From: UBA8389 sp942493385
GTDB taxonomy: Bacteria; Bacteroidota; Bacteroidia; Bacteroidales; UBA1402
DNA length: 64,000 nucleotides
Reading direction: 5' to 3'
NCBI GenBank assembly: GCA_942493385.1
Contig: OW818699.1
Span: 124,001-188,000, forward strand
Of this stretch, positions 46,201-54,058 are shown in pieces (within the stretch, counting starts at the first letter, position 1; every line of letters begins with the position of its first letter). The notes under the pieces are model-generated. The model made no database searches. It was not told the DNA's origin and saw only the letters and a list, made by a program, of their open reading frames with translations. The translations under genes were made by a program, and so were the position numbers.

Positions 46201-46602
46201 CAACGCAGTAATGATAAGGCTGCCCTTCTCCAGAAAAGCCTTGTCTTTGAGCGTATAAGTACGTTTTCCAGAAACAAAACGGGATTCCACCCACTCCAAG
46301 TCTTTCACCCAAACCGCCTTTTCACCCCGCTTAACAGCCAAATAAACACTACCACCCAGATTCGGCATGTACATTCCGAATTCAGGAAAGTCGCTGGTTT
46401 CAAAACGGAATCCGGTATTGGTTCCATAAATGGCCCTACTGAACCGTTTGTTCCCGTTCACATTGACGAACTCATCACCGACCGGCTTATACCGAACTTC
46501 ACGTTCCACGTTGTGCCAATAGCCCTTTTGGGACATGCAAAGCGAGGGCATGAACAACAATAAGGCAAGAATCATTCGGATTTTCGGATACTGTTTTGGC
46601 AT
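43204..46602 (-). CDS. DUF4450 glycoside-hydrolase-like secreted protein
   Basis: An 1132-residue protein with a signal peptide (MILALLLFMPSLCMSQ). Residues about 25-310 match the DUF4450 N-terminal domain (GNKRFSRAIYGTNTGFRFET, GGSVYLAVKRGEKAVWVKDL). Residues about 315-720 form an (alpha/alpha)6 toroid: WNYAREVFPVIKRHLAWEKL, DPDNDGLYDGYCCIWASDG, and GVATHSTAYNYRANKMAAMI. Beta-rich C-terminal domains follow. Bacteroidota use such proteins to attack plant or host glycans, with acidic residues inside the barrel. No sorting domain is present at the C-terminus, so it is probably periplasmic. It stands alone, without SusC/SusD partners in the window. The substrate is unknown. Confidence 0.78.
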   Translation of the reverse strand: MPKQYPKIRMILALLLFMPSLCMSQKGYWHNVEREVRYKPVGDEFVNVNGNKRFSRAIYGTNTGFRFETSDFPEFGMYMPNLGGSVYLAVKRGEKAVWVKDLEWVESRFVSGKRTYTLKDKAFLEKGSLIITALALSDADGFMLRTEAKGLPADVQLLWIYGAASGKGFSRNGDIGADPADCFWISASKCTGNQFDIQGNAFTVNYGKDKKVNGLFPTGTNLRTADAGKINDLDGLLRSEPSETPLLIASQPVQKGFSYSVFYNPTTHSTLTEAQLAEAFTKGETFRVNIASRVKLDTPDPYLNTLGGIISGAEDAIWESPSYLHGAIGWRIPLTGWRASYLADVLGFHDRARSHFNGYAKAQVTNVPVTLPHLQDPKSNLSRSEKTWGTPMYSNGYISRNPNKSNDMHHYDMNLVYIDELLWHLNWTGDWNYAREVFPVIKRHLAWEKLVFDPDNDGLYDGYCCIWASDGLQYNGGVATHSTAYNYRANKMAAMIASKIGEDPTPYEQEAKRIFFALNQTLWLQEKGWWAEFKDNMGEKMLHEDAAVWTIYHAIDSDIQNPFQAYEATRFVDNNIPHIPVLAKNLKDTSNYVISTSDWQTYNWSINNVALAEITHTALAFWQAGRSEEAFKMYKGSLLDAMYLGSGPGNITQISFYDAARGETYRDFADPIATTARAMVQGLFGIQPDLLNDKLVIRPGFPSAWDHATLQTQNMHFKFTRKGNIDRYDIEPKLQVQSELVLGLTARMDHIRSISVNGKKVAYALDADAVSRAIVVIEAGKAKKYRIQIDWDGAPMRYEPVLLEAHNGKLLTFKLDGKTNVFQDPQKILSNRSYTESTITALIQGVPGHRTTYARVAQGDMSYWKPIDIHIADATSQPSQLDTLRNLTGIRFEKVNLNPFFNDRVRDIWAYGKYVSPRWPYTTLNVPTQGMGEWTHPEDLYKIDDRGIRAKASAANEIRMPGGVPFATPGDSASNNVVFTTLWDNYPKAVSIPLSGKASNIYLLLAASTYHMQNHVLNGTVTVNYTDGTSDVLKLILPESLLPLDQDIYTDGFAFTLKTPRPYRIRLKTGTITRNPAAELKLRQGNGPILVDGGLATMTELKLNPAKELKSLELKTIANEVIIGLMSATLIR

Positions 46603-46662
46603 GGTCGTTTATTTTTGGTCGAAATTAAGCATTTATCTGAATAAATTTAGCTCCGAAGTGCA

Positions 46663-46690
46663 TTGTTAATCGGATTTGTTCCTACATTTG
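46663..46690 (+). promoter_or_regulatory. Promoter of the ECF/PRTase/DUF362 cluster
   Basis: TTG at 46663-46665 and TACATTTG at 46683-46690, with 17 bases between. The -7 ends 24 bases before the ATG at 46715, which supports that start over 46676. Confidence 0.6.
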
Positions 46691-46714
46691 GGAAACACAA
46701 TAACTATTCCGATT

Positions 46715-47236
46715 ATGACACTTACAACCCCTTTCATTCAGCTGAACCTTTCAGTCAAAGAATTGAGAACATGGATGTTCACCACGCTGTTTATTGCCGG
46801 CAACCTCCTGTTGCCCCAATTATGTCATTTCATACCAAACGGCGGCCTGATGTTTCTTCCCATTTACTTCTTCACTTTGATTGCAGCCTATAAGTTTGGC
46901 TTAAAAGTCGGGCTGCTCACAGCCGTTCTTTCACCCCTGGTAAACAGCCTGCTTTTTGGTATGCCCATCGTAGCAATGCTTCCGATCATACTGACGAAAT
47001 CCGTCTTGTTGGCTGTTTTGGCTTCCATCGTTGCCCGTCGCAGCAAATCGGTCTCCATCCTTTTACTAGCATTGGTAGTACTTGGCTATCAACTAATTGG
47101 AGGCGTTGTCGAAGGCTTGTTGGCTCAAAACTTGATGGCAGGCATCCAGGATTTCAAAATCGGTTTCCCTGGGCTGATGGTTCAGATTCTGGGCGGCTGG
47201 ATGGTTTTGAAAGCATTGGCCACGTATGAGCGATAA
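46715..47236 (+). CDS. ECF-type transporter substrate-binding S component
   Basis: A 173-residue integral membrane protein. The start at 46715 (MTLTTPFIQLNLSVKELRTW) lies just after the promoter. Five to six hydrophobic helices follow (WMFTTLFIAGNLLLPQLCHF, FFTLIAAYKFGLKVGLLTAV, AVLSPLVNSLLFGMPIVAML), with the short helix-breaking loops of the ECF S-component fold. S components bind vitamins, bases or metals and need an EcfA-A'-T module, not present in this window. The next gene, a phosphoribosyltransferase, overlaps by 11 bases, so the ligand may be a nucleobase or related precursor. Confidence 0.75.
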   Translation: MTLTTPFIQLNLSVKELRTWMFTTLFIAGNLLLPQLCHFIPNGGLMFLPIYFFTLIAAYKFGLKVGLLTAVLSPLVNSLLFGMPIVAMLPIILTKSVLLAVLASIVARRSKSVSILLLALVVLGYQLIGGVVEGLLAQNLMAGIQDFKIGFPGLMVQILGGWMVLKALATYER

Positions 47237-47636
47237 GTCGTTTGAAGCGGTCAAAAAACGGTTGGAGGAAGTCACGTTTGAAGAATCTTTCGATCTGATT
47301 GTGGCAGTGGCCAACGGTGGAATTGTTCCCGCTGCGCTGCTGAACCAAAGGCTGGGTTTGGATCTTCAATTGCTCAAACTCAATCTTCGCGACAGCAACC
47401 AACGACAACTCTACGACAAGCCATTATTACTGGAACAAATTACGTTCAATGTCAAAGGGAAAACCATTTTGCTCGTGGAAGACCGCGTCAAAACAGGAAA
47501 CACCCTGAATTTTGCCAAAAACTTACTTCTGGAAGCAGGAGCCAAAACCATAAAAACATTTGCGGTAAACGGGAAGGCCGATTATTGTCTCTACGACGAA
47601 TTGTGTTTCCGTTTCCCCTGGATTCTTGATCAATAA
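47226..47636 (+). CDS. Phosphoribosyltransferase-family protein
   Basis: A 136-residue protein, short for the type I PRTase fold. IVAVANGGIVPAALLNQRLG is the first nucleotide/pyrophosphate loop, and ILLVEDRVKTGNTLNFAK is the PRPP-binding motif, with the Glu-Asp pair and the following TGNT loop intact. The flexible hood that selects the base is minimal, so the substrate cannot be read. Overlap with the S-component gene (11 bases) suggests uptake and phosphoribosylation of the same compound. The DUF362 gene starts 11 bases after its stop. Confidence 0.82.
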   Translation: MSDKSFEAVKKRLEEVTFEESFDLIVAVANGGIVPAALLNQRLGLDLQLLKLNLRDSNQRQLYDKPLLLEQITFNVKGKTILLVEDRVKTGNTLNFAKNLLLEAGAKTIKTFAVNGKADYCLYDELCFRFPWILDQ

Positions 47637-47647
47637 TCACCACCCCA

Positions 47648-48589
47648 ATGAAACGCAGAGATTTTCTTAAGGCTGCCGCCATTACTGGACTAGCCACCAC
47701 GTTCAAATTAACCGAAGGTATGGACCTGATGGCCCAAAAATCTGCCAAAACAGCATTAAAAACTGGAGGCACTGATCTGGTGGCCGTTATGGGTGGAGAA
47801 CCTGCCCAAATGTTCCAGAAAGCCATCGCTGAACTCGGTGGCATGGGCAAATACGTCAAAAAAGGTCAGAAAGTCTGCATCAAACCGAACATTGGCTGGG
47901 ACAAGGTTCCAGAAATGGCCAGCAACACCAATCCGGAGTTGGTGGCTGAAATCGTTCGTCAATGCCTTAAGGCCGGAGCTTCCGAAGTGGTTGTCTTTGA
48001 CAATTCCTGCGATGACTGGCGCAAAGCATACAAAAACAGTGGTATCGAAGCAGCTGCAACCGCTGCAGGAGCAAAAATGCTTCCAGTCAAAGATGTTTCG
48101 TATTACAAGGAAGTAGCATTGCCCAAAGGTGTTAAACTGAAGACCGCCAAAGTGCATCAGGCCATCTATGACAGCGACGTTTGGATCAACGTGCCCGTAT
48201 TGAAAAATCACGAAGGAGCGCTGATGACCATTGCCATGAAAAATCACATGGGCATTGTTTGGGACCGTGGATTCTTTCACCGGAACGACCTGCAGCAATG
48301 CATCGCCGATATATGCACCCTTGATAAACCTGCCATCTTGCATGTGGTGGACGCGTACCGTGTCATGAAAACCAACGGTCCGCGCGGTCGTGCACTGAGT
48401 GATGTTGCCAACGCAAAAGCCATGTTCGTTTCTGCCGACATCGTGGCGGTTGACACTGCTGCCACCAAATTTTTCAGCCAATTGGAAGCCATGCCACTCG
48501 AAAGTGTGAAACACATCGCCTTGGCACAAGACCATAAACTGGGTACCATGGACCTCAGCAAACTTAAAGTGAAGAAGATTCAACTATGA
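47648..48589 (+). CDS. DUF362 protein with Tat signal
   Basis: A 313-residue protein. KRRDFLKAAAITGLATTF is a twin-arginine signal. The body matches DUF362: KKGQKVCIKPNIGWDKVPEM, ASEVVVFDNSCDDWRKAYKN, WINVPVLKNHEGALMTIAMK and HVVDAYRVMKTNGPRGR. Members usually occur fused or adjacent to ferredoxin domains and are thought to take part in iron-sulfur electron transfer outside the membrane. Cys81 in CIKPNIG and Cys120 in NSCDD could be ligands. It overlaps the polyferredoxin gene by four bases (ATGA), so the two products very likely act as a pair. Confidence 0.85.
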   Translation: MKRRDFLKAAAITGLATTFKLTEGMDLMAQKSAKTALKTGGTDLVAVMGGEPAQMFQKAIAELGGMGKYVKKGQKVCIKPNIGWDKVPEMASNTNPELVAEIVRQCLKAGASEVVVFDNSCDDWRKAYKNSGIEAAATAAGAKMLPVKDVSYYKEVALPKGVKLKTAKVHQAIYDSDVWINVPVLKNHEGALMTIAMKNHMGIVWDRGFFHRNDLQQCIADICTLDKPAILHVVDAYRVMKTNGPRGRALSDVANAKAMFVSADIVAVDTAATKFFSQLEAMPLESVKHIALAQDHKLGTMDLSKLKVKKIQL

Positions 48590-50115
48590 TTCTTAAACGA
48601 TTACGCCTTGTTTTAGGGATTTTTTCCCTGTTGATACTAACCTTTTTATTTCTGGACTTTGCCGAATTGATTCCTGCAGGTAAGGTTCCCTTAGCCGACA
48701 TTCAGTTGGTTCCGGCCTTACTGGCTAATTCCTTCTGGATTGTCGGAGTGCTTCTCCTTTTGACCTTGCTTTTCGGTCGAATTTACTGTTCCATACTATG
48801 CCCGATGGGGCTTTTTCAGGATTTGACGGGGCGGGTGGCCAAGATTTTCAAGAAAAAGCGCAAATACACGTTCAGTCCTGAAAAACGCTGGTGGCGCTAC
48901 GGAACGCTGGTTGCGGTGCTCGGAACATACGTCGCCGGATGGACGGTTTTACTCAGTCTGCTCGAACCGTACAGCGCCTTTGGTCGGATGGTCACACACC
49001 TGCTGCGCCCCATCTACATGACTGGTAACAACTTGTTGGCAGGCATATTCAATCATTTCGGCAACTATACGTTTTATCATACGGAGATTTTTCTGCTTGG
49101 TATTTCCTCGCTAGTTGTTGCATTGCTCACGTTTCTGATCATCGGCTATCTGGCCTGGAGATTTGGCAGAACGTTTTGCAATACGTTGTGCCCGGTCGGT
49201 ACCGTTTTGGGTTTCCTTTCGCGTTATTCCATGTTCCGTTTCATCATTCACGAAGAAAATTGCAACAGTTGCGGCAGTTGTTCCAGAAATTGCAAGGCAT
49301 CCTGTATTGACAGCAAGCTGGAAAAGGTGGACAACAGCCGCTGTGTCACCTGCTTCAACTGCACGACAGTCTGTTCGAAAAAAGCCATCAAGTATGAGTT
49401 CAGCTGGAAGAAAAGCAGCCCTACTACTGGCGTTTCAGCAGATGATTCTGTGGCATCCCGCCGCCGTTTTCTGACAACACTGGGTGTGACGTTTGTGGCA
49501 GCTGGCAGTCATGCTTGGGCAAAAGGCATGCACCTTGGCACCAACAAACCTTGGACCCGCAAAAGTCCGTTGAGCCCTCCTGGCTCTCTTTCGGCTGAAC
49601 ACTTGAACATTCATTGTACAGCTTGTCACCTTTGTGTGGCGCAATGTCCTTCCAAAATTCTGAAACCCTCTTTCCTGGAATACGGTGTGGAAGGCATGAT
49701 GCAGCCCATTATGGATTTCAGCCATGGGTTTTGTAATTACGACTGCACGCTTTGCACGGAGGTCTGCCCCAATGGAGCATTGAAAAAACTGACGATGGAC
49801 GAGAAACATGCCACTCAAATGGGAATTGTCAAGTTCATAAAGACCAATTGTGTGGTGTATACCGACGAAACGTTTTGCGGTGCTTGTTCCGAACATTGTC
49901 CCACACAGGCGGTGTACATGGTTCCCTACAAGGGCGACTTGACCATTCCTGAACTGAACACGGCCATTTGCGTGGGTTGTGGCGGTTGCGAGTACGTTTG
50001 TCCGGCCAAACCCGCCAAGGCCATTTATGTGGAAGGCAATCCGGTGCATCGGAAAGCCGAGGCCTTTGTAGATACCAATAAAAAGGAAGTCAAAATTGAC
50101 AGTTTTGGTTTTTGA
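48586..50115 (+). CDS. Membrane polyferredoxin, NapH-like fused to NapG-like part
   Basis: A 509-residue protein. Residues 1-215 have four membrane helices and the two NapH-type motifs YCSILCPMG and FCNTLCPVG. Residues about 225-275 hold two 4Fe-4S clusters (CNSCGSCSRNC, CVTCFNCTTVC). Near residue 291, SRRRFLTTLGVTFVAAGSHA looks like an internal twin-arginine signal, and after it come four more cluster motifs (CTACHLCVAQCP, CTLCTEVCP, CGACSEHCP, CVGCGGCEYVCP). The chain thus looks like NapH joined to a NapG/NrfC-like ferredoxin. It would move electrons between the quinone pool and an exported acceptor, plausibly the DUF362 protein encoded immediately upstream. The terminal acceptor is unknown. 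Confidence 0.85.
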   Translation: MILKRLRLVLGIFSLLILTFLFLDFAELIPAGKVPLADIQLVPALLANSFWIVGVLLLLTLLFGRIYCSILCPMGLFQDLTGRVAKIFKKKRKYTFSPEKRWWRYGTLVAVLGTYVAGWTVLLSLLEPYSAFGRMVTHLLRPIYMTGNNLLAGIFNHFGNYTFYHTEIFLLGISSLVVALLTFLIIGYLAWRFGRTFCNTLCPVGTVLGFLSRYSMFRFIIHEENCNSCGSCSRNCKASCIDSKLEKVDNSRCVTCFNCTTVCSKKAIKYEFSWKKSSPTTGVSADDSVASRRRFLTTLGVTFVAAGSHAWAKGMHLGTNKPWTRKSPLSPPGSLSAEHLNIHCTACHLCVAQCPSKILKPSFLEYGVEGMMQPIMDFSHGFCNYDCTLCTEVCPNGALKKLTMDEKHATQMGIVKFIKTNCVVYTDETFCGACSEHCPTQAVYMVPYKGDLTIPELNTAICVGCGGCEYVCPAKPAKAIYVEGNPVHRKAEAFVDTNKKEVKIDSFGF

Positions 50116-50141
50116 TCAAAAGTAACCTTCGTTTATTTTAA

Positions 50142-50206
50142 ACAGTCGTTTTTCGTGACTCGGAATAGTCGAAGATTACTTCGCCTTTTCACTCGCTACT
50201 TAAAAC
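50142..50206 (+). repeat. Dispersed 65-bp repeat, copy 1
   Basis: This 65-bp sequence recurs in inverted orientation at 58893-58956; by eye about 55 positions agree. The conserved blocks are ACAGTCGTTT, TCGTGACTCG, ATAGTCGAAG, CTTCGCC and CACTCGCTACT. CGAAG and CTTCG form a small internal hairpin. It ends 17 bases before the malQ start codon and so forms part of its leader. Confidence 0.75.
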
Positions 50207-50223
50207 GTTCAATACGCACGATT

Positions 50224-52908
50224 ATGAAGTTACAACTCAACATCCACTACATCACGTACGGTTCTCAAGTACTGATGCTTATCGGCAGCACGCCCGAAAC
50301 CGGCCTGTTCAACGAAGATAAAGCGATACCATTGACTCCTACCGGGGAGGGTTTCTGGAAACTGGAACTAACCATCAAAGAGGCGGGTTTGTTGGAATAC
50401 CGTTACCTGATACGCAGCAACGGGCAGACCGAACGTCGAGAATGGGGTGAAAACCACAGGGTTGTGTTTCCTAGCGGGTTGGAAAATTACATGGTGCACG
50501 ATTATTGGCAAGCGGAATCCGATATGAGTTTCCTCTATGCTTCTGCCTATACCGATAGCCTTCTCAAGGTCGAACAGGAACAGGCGGAAATGTTATACGC
50601 TTCAAATAGGATCATTCTGAAAGTGCATGCGCCTTTTGTCCGCAAGAATCAATGCCTTGGAATATCCGGAGACTGTGGTTTGTTTGGTGGCTGGAAAATG
50701 GACAAAGCCGTGAAAATGCATTCGGAACGTTTTCCAGAATGGATCATATCATTGGACGCCAATAGTTTGCCAATAAGCAGCAATTATAAATTCGTACTGC
50801 TGGATAGAGTGAGCGGTAAAATCCTTCATTATGAATGGGGAGAACCCAGGACGTTGGTTATCCCTCAGGATACGAATAATCAATTGATTCAGCACACTGG
50901 GATGACTTTCCGTTTTCAGGAAGCTCCATGGAAGGGAGCCGGTGTGGCCATTCCCATTTTTTCACTCCGATCGGAAGACAGTTGGGGCTGTGGCGACTTC
51001 GGCGACCTAAAAAAAATGACGGATTGGGCGGCTGAAACTGGCTTACAACTTATTCAGACCCTACCGGTGAATGATACGACCCTGACCGAGACCTGGCGGG
51101 ACTCGTATCCGTACTCCGCCATCTCGAACTATGCGTTGCATCCTATGTACTGCTCCATGCACGATTTGCCAGCCCTTGAGGACCAGGCATTAATGGACAG
51201 TATGGAAGCAACCAGACTCCAGCTCAACAAGCTTCCTGAAATGGATTACGAACAGGTTTTGCAACTCAAATGGAAGTATTTCAAGGCATTATTCAACCAG
51301 GAAGGTCAAATCGTTCTTGCTTCCCCCGAGTTTAAAGCATTCTTTGAAAGCAATCGCGACTGGCTGAGTCCTTATGCCGCTTTCTGCTATTTGCGCTGGA
51401 AAACAAACCAGTCCGATTTTAGGAACTGGGGAGAATGGGCTGAATACGACGCCGCAAAGATTCAGGCATTGTCGGATCCTGCTCAGGCCACTTATTTGGA
51501 AATCGCCATTCATTATTACATTCAGTACTTGCTTCACGTTCAACTGACTGAAGCACGCGCATACGCACACCAACATTCGGTTGTCCTGAAAGGGGACATT
51601 CCCATAGGCATCAGCCGCAACAGCGTAGAAGCCTGGTCGGAAAGCGACTTGTTCAACATGGACGCTCAAGTGGGGGCGCCGCCGGATGATTTCTCCGTGA
51701 CTGGTCAGAACTGGGGCTTTCCCTCCTACAATTGGGATCGCATGAAAGCCGACGATTTCCACTGGTGGAAACGCCGTTTCAGCAAAATGGCCGATTATTT
51801 CGACGCCTATCGCATTGACCACATTCTGGGTTTCTTCCGCATATGGGAAATTCCTGTCCATTCGGTGGAAGGCCTGCTGGGTCACTTCAACCCTGCCTTG
51901 CCTCTGCATTCACAGGACATGATGATCTACGGTTTCCATTTCGATCCGGAGAGCATGACCACGCCGTTCTTGCCGGAGAACCTCCTCAACAACTTATTCG
52001 GAACGGATGCACCAACGGTTATCAAAACCTACTTGAAAAAGAAAAAAGACGGTCATTTTCATCTGAAACCTGCTTTTGAAACGCAACAACAAATCAAGGC
52101 AGCTTTCGGAGATGGCCCACTGGAACCCGAGAGCATTGCATTGCGCAACAAGCTTTATTCACTCTGCAGCGAAGTACTTTTCGTGCCTGACCCGCATCAG
52201 ATCGGCTACTTTCATCCCCGGATTTCAGCTTTTGGGACCGAACGTTTCCGCTGGTTGACCGATGAACAAAAGCACGCTTTCGGTAGGTTGTACAACGATT
52301 TCTATTATGTTCGCAATGTGGAATTCTGGAGACAGAAGGCGTTGGAGAAACTGCCCGTTCTGGTGCAGTCCACCCGAATGCTTTCCTGTGGTGAAGACCT
52401 CGGCATGATTCCCACCTGTGTGCCCGACGTGATGCATCAACTAAAAATTCTCAGCCTCGAGATCCAGCGCATGCCCAAATCGACCGGCTCCATGTTCGAA
52501 AACCTGAACAACATTCCCTACCAATCGGTCTGCACCACCTCCACCCACGACATGAGTCCGCTTCGGGCTTGGTGGCTTGAAGACCGCCCAACCATTCAGC
52601 AATACTACAACCAAGTTTTGTGGAAAGATGGCGAAGCTCCTTGGGAGTGCAACCCCGAACTGGCAACCAACGTGGTGGAAAACCATCTAGCCGCACCTGC
52701 CATCTGGGTCATTTTACCCTGGCAGGACTGGATGGCAACCGACAAGAAACTCCGCAACCCGGACCCGCTCGCTGAACGCATCAACATTCCGTCCAACCCG
52801 CAACACTATTGGCGGTACCGAATGCACCTGACGTTGGAGCAATTACTGAAGGCCAAGGTTTTCAATGCGAAGGTCAAGGATATGGTGTTGAAATCTGGCA
52901 GAGGGTAA
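50224..52908 (+). CDS. malQ: 4-alpha-glucanotransferase with two CBM20 domains
   Basis: An 894-residue GH77 amylomaltase of the plant-DPE2-like type. The start at 50224 (MKLQLNIHYITYGSQVLMLI) begins directly with the first starch-binding domain; the ATG at 50155 lies within a dispersed repeat and is rejected. CBM20-like domains cover about 1-110 (IGSTPETGLFNEDKAIPL) and 130-240 (GISGDCGLFGGWKMDKAV). The GH77 barrel follows, with nucleophile Asp532 in YRIDHILGFF, acid/base Glu724 in CGEDLGMIP and Asp776 in STHDMSPLR. It transfers glucan chains between maltodextrins or onto glycogen. It follows the polyferredoxin gene by about 110 bases and ends in a strong hairpin. Confidence 0.92.
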   Translation: MKLQLNIHYITYGSQVLMLIGSTPETGLFNEDKAIPLTPTGEGFWKLELTIKEAGLLEYRYLIRSNGQTERREWGENHRVVFPSGLENYMVHDYWQAESDMSFLYASAYTDSLLKVEQEQAEMLYASNRIILKVHAPFVRKNQCLGISGDCGLFGGWKMDKAVKMHSERFPEWIISLDANSLPISSNYKFVLLDRVSGKILHYEWGEPRTLVIPQDTNNQLIQHTGMTFRFQEAPWKGAGVAIPIFSLRSEDSWGCGDFGDLKKMTDWAAETGLQLIQTLPVNDTTLTETWRDSYPYSAISNYALHPMYCSMHDLPALEDQALMDSMEATRLQLNKLPEMDYEQVLQLKWKYFKALFNQEGQIVLASPEFKAFFESNRDWLSPYAAFCYLRWKTNQSDFRNWGEWAEYDAAKIQALSDPAQATYLEIAIHYYIQYLLHVQLTEARAYAHQHSVVLKGDIPIGISRNSVEAWSESDLFNMDAQVGAPPDDFSVTGQNWGFPSYNWDRMKADDFHWWKRRFSKMADYFDAYRIDHILGFFRIWEIPVHSVEGLLGHFNPALPLHSQDMMIYGFHFDPESMTTPFLPENLLNNLFGTDAPTVIKTYLKKKKDGHFHLKPAFETQQQIKAAFGDGPLEPESIALRNKLYSLCSEVLFVPDPHQIGYFHPRISAFGTERFRWLTDEQKHAFGRLYNDFYYVRNVEFWRQKALEKLPVLVQSTRMLSCGEDLGMIPTCVPDVMHQLKILSLEIQRMPKSTGSMFENLNNIPYQSVCTTSTHDMSPLRAWWLEDRPTIQQYYNQVLWKDGEAPWECNPELATNVVENHLAAPAIWVILPWQDWMATDKKLRNPDPLAERINIPSNPQHYWRYRMHLTLEQLLKAKVFNAKVKDMVLKSGRG

Positions 52909-52921
52909 TGGCAAAAATGAA

Positions 52922-52973
52922 AGTGGCTTTATCTAAACTAAGATAAAGCCACTGATTATGAGCTATTTTTTTT
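52922..52973. terminator. Strong hairpin after malQ
   Basis: AGTGGCTTTATCT (52922-52934) pairs perfectly with AGATAAAGCCACT (52941-52953) over a six-base loop; a run of eight T follows twelve bases later. The minus-strand side carries TCATTTTTG after the stem, so it may also end the convergent lipoprotein gene. Confidence 0.75.
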
Positions 52974-52989
52974 GATTGATGTCAGTTCA

Positions 52990-53286
52990 TTATTCTACTA
53001 CTTCTTTATAAGTGACTGTAATTGTCATCTTTAAGCTAATTGGACCTGCTTCAGTAGTAGTAACACTTTCCATGCTTTTAGCCTCATCTTTGGCTTCATT
53101 GGCGGTTAATCCACATTTATTTACGGTTGTTACTAGTGTTTGCGTATTAAAGACCTCCCCATCCTGGATGTACTCGCCCAATTGTGTGACCGTAAACTCC
53201 CAGCATTTTTTTACATCGGCGTTCCCATCGGTACAGGAAACAAACATAGTCATCAACAAACTTAAAATAATAAGTGTTTTCTTCAT
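52990..53286 (-). CDS. Small lipoprotein of unknown function
   Basis: A 98-residue protein with a clear lipoprotein signal (LIILSLLMTMFVSC), the lipidated Cys being residue 18. The mature part has two more Cys (KKCWEFTV and NKCGLTANEA), which may form a disulfide, and ends in beta strands (ISLKMTITVTYKEVVE). No family is recognised. A TATCTTTG -7 element lies on the minus strand at 53320-53313, though the -33 is weak. It sits alone in a small AT-rich patch with the hicAB pair. Confidence 0.65.
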   Translation of the reverse strand: MKKTLIILSLLMTMFVSCTDGNADVKKCWEFTVTQLGEYIQDGEVFNTQTLVTTVNKCGLTANEAKDEAKSMESVTTTEAGPISLKMTITVTYKEVVE

Positions 53287-53351
53287 GATATCTAATTTTT
53301 TATTTAATCTTACAAAGATAAGTATTCATCTCAAAAACACCGTACTATAAA

Positions 53352-53384
53352 GAAAAAAAGAGGCCTTCCTTAAGAAAGCCCCTT
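53352..53384 (-). terminator. Terminator of hicAB
   Basis: On the minus strand GGGGCTTTC and GAAGGCCTC form a stem (two wobble or mismatched positions) around TTAAG, followed by TTTTTTTCTT. It lies 48 bases after the hicB stop. Confidence 0.65.
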
Positions 53385-53431
53385 CAATTATCAGAGTATC
53401 AACTGCTCACCAGCTCAAACACTTGAAACAT

Positions 53432-53833
53432 TTAAACAAAATGCACTTGACTTAACTCTTTTGCAAAAACATGAAGTTTCTTTTCAATTATTTCTACAGT
53501 TTTAGGACTTGGTCTTCTACGACCGGTTACATAATGACTTAATTGGCCCTTATTTACACCAGTGACTTTCTCGAGTCCTGCTAATGATAAAATTCCTGAA
53601 TAGTACTGTAGAAAGGAAGAAACATCGTATTTAAATACAAAATCCAGTTCAACAAAGTCCTTGCCTTGTTCTTTATAATACGATTTCATCTCTTGATATG
53701 AATTCGAGAAATCATCCATCGTTTCTTTTACAGAAGATCCGTCACCAATTAACCCAAAACTGACTTTGTTCGTATCCATATAGGCGGAATAAGTACCGTC
53801 TGAACCCCTTTCGATAATGACATCTACTTTCAT
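53432..53833 (-). CDS. hicB: HicB-family antitoxin with HTH domain
   Basis: A 133-residue antitoxin. Residues 1-60 are the partially degraded RNase-H-like HicB fold (VDVIIERGSDGTYSAYMDTN, GDGSSVKETMDDFSNSYQEM). The C-terminus is an Xre-type helix-turn-helix (LAGLEKVTGVNKGQLSHYVT, then GRRRPSPKTVEII), which should bind the operator at 54060-54083. It lies 13 bases after hicA on the same strand. HicB proteins neutralise HicA by direct binding and repress their own promoter. The longer helical middle (residues 60-85) is typical of Bacteroidota members. Confidence 0.82.
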   Translation of the reverse strand: MKVDVIIERGSDGTYSAYMDTNKVSFGLIGDGSSVKETMDDFSNSYQEMKSYYKEQGKDFVELDFVFKYDVSSFLQYYSGILSLAGLEKVTGVNKGQLSHYVTGRRRPSPKTVEIIEKKLHVFAKELSQVHFV

Positions 53834-53846
53834 TGTTGTTGTTTTT

Positions 53847-54035
53847 TTAGAATTTTACACCAGCGTCTCTACTGATGCTTTTCAATGTTCCAGATTTTAC
53901 TTCTTCACTTCTATGATTGCTTAACTGAAACTCTTTTCCTGTGATCGGGCTGAACCATATTGGGTGCTTTTTCCCCTCTTTAATGAAGTAACAGCCTTTC
54001 TTTGACACCTTTCTTTCTACTTCTGAATACTTCAT
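53847..54035 (-). CDS. hicA: HicA-family mRNA-interferase toxin
   Basis: A 62-residue toxin with the HicA double-stranded-RNA-binding-like fold. The segment KKGCYFIKEGKKHPIWFSP carries the catalytic His24, followed by KEFQLSNHRSEEVKSGTL and the conserved end KSISRDAGVKF. HicA cleaves mRNA independently of ribosomes and arrests growth when free of HicB. The gene precedes hicB and has a consensus promoter with an embedded palindrome, the standard autoregulated layout. All key residues appear intact. Confidence 0.85.
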   Translation of the reverse strand: MKYSEVERKVSKKGCYFIKEGKKHPIWFSPITGKEFQLSNHRSEEVKSGTLKSISRDAGVKF

Positions 54036-54058
54036 GTTAAACTGGGTTCAACATTCTA

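Noticed and set aside
47756..48583. Long minus-strand open frame opposite the DUF362 gene
   Set aside because: Shadow frame; no homology signs, rich in His and Phe, as expected from complementing Lys/Val codons.
50155..50223. Longer start for malQ
   Set aside because: The extra 23 residues are encoded largely by the dispersed repeat and lie before the first CBM20 domain.
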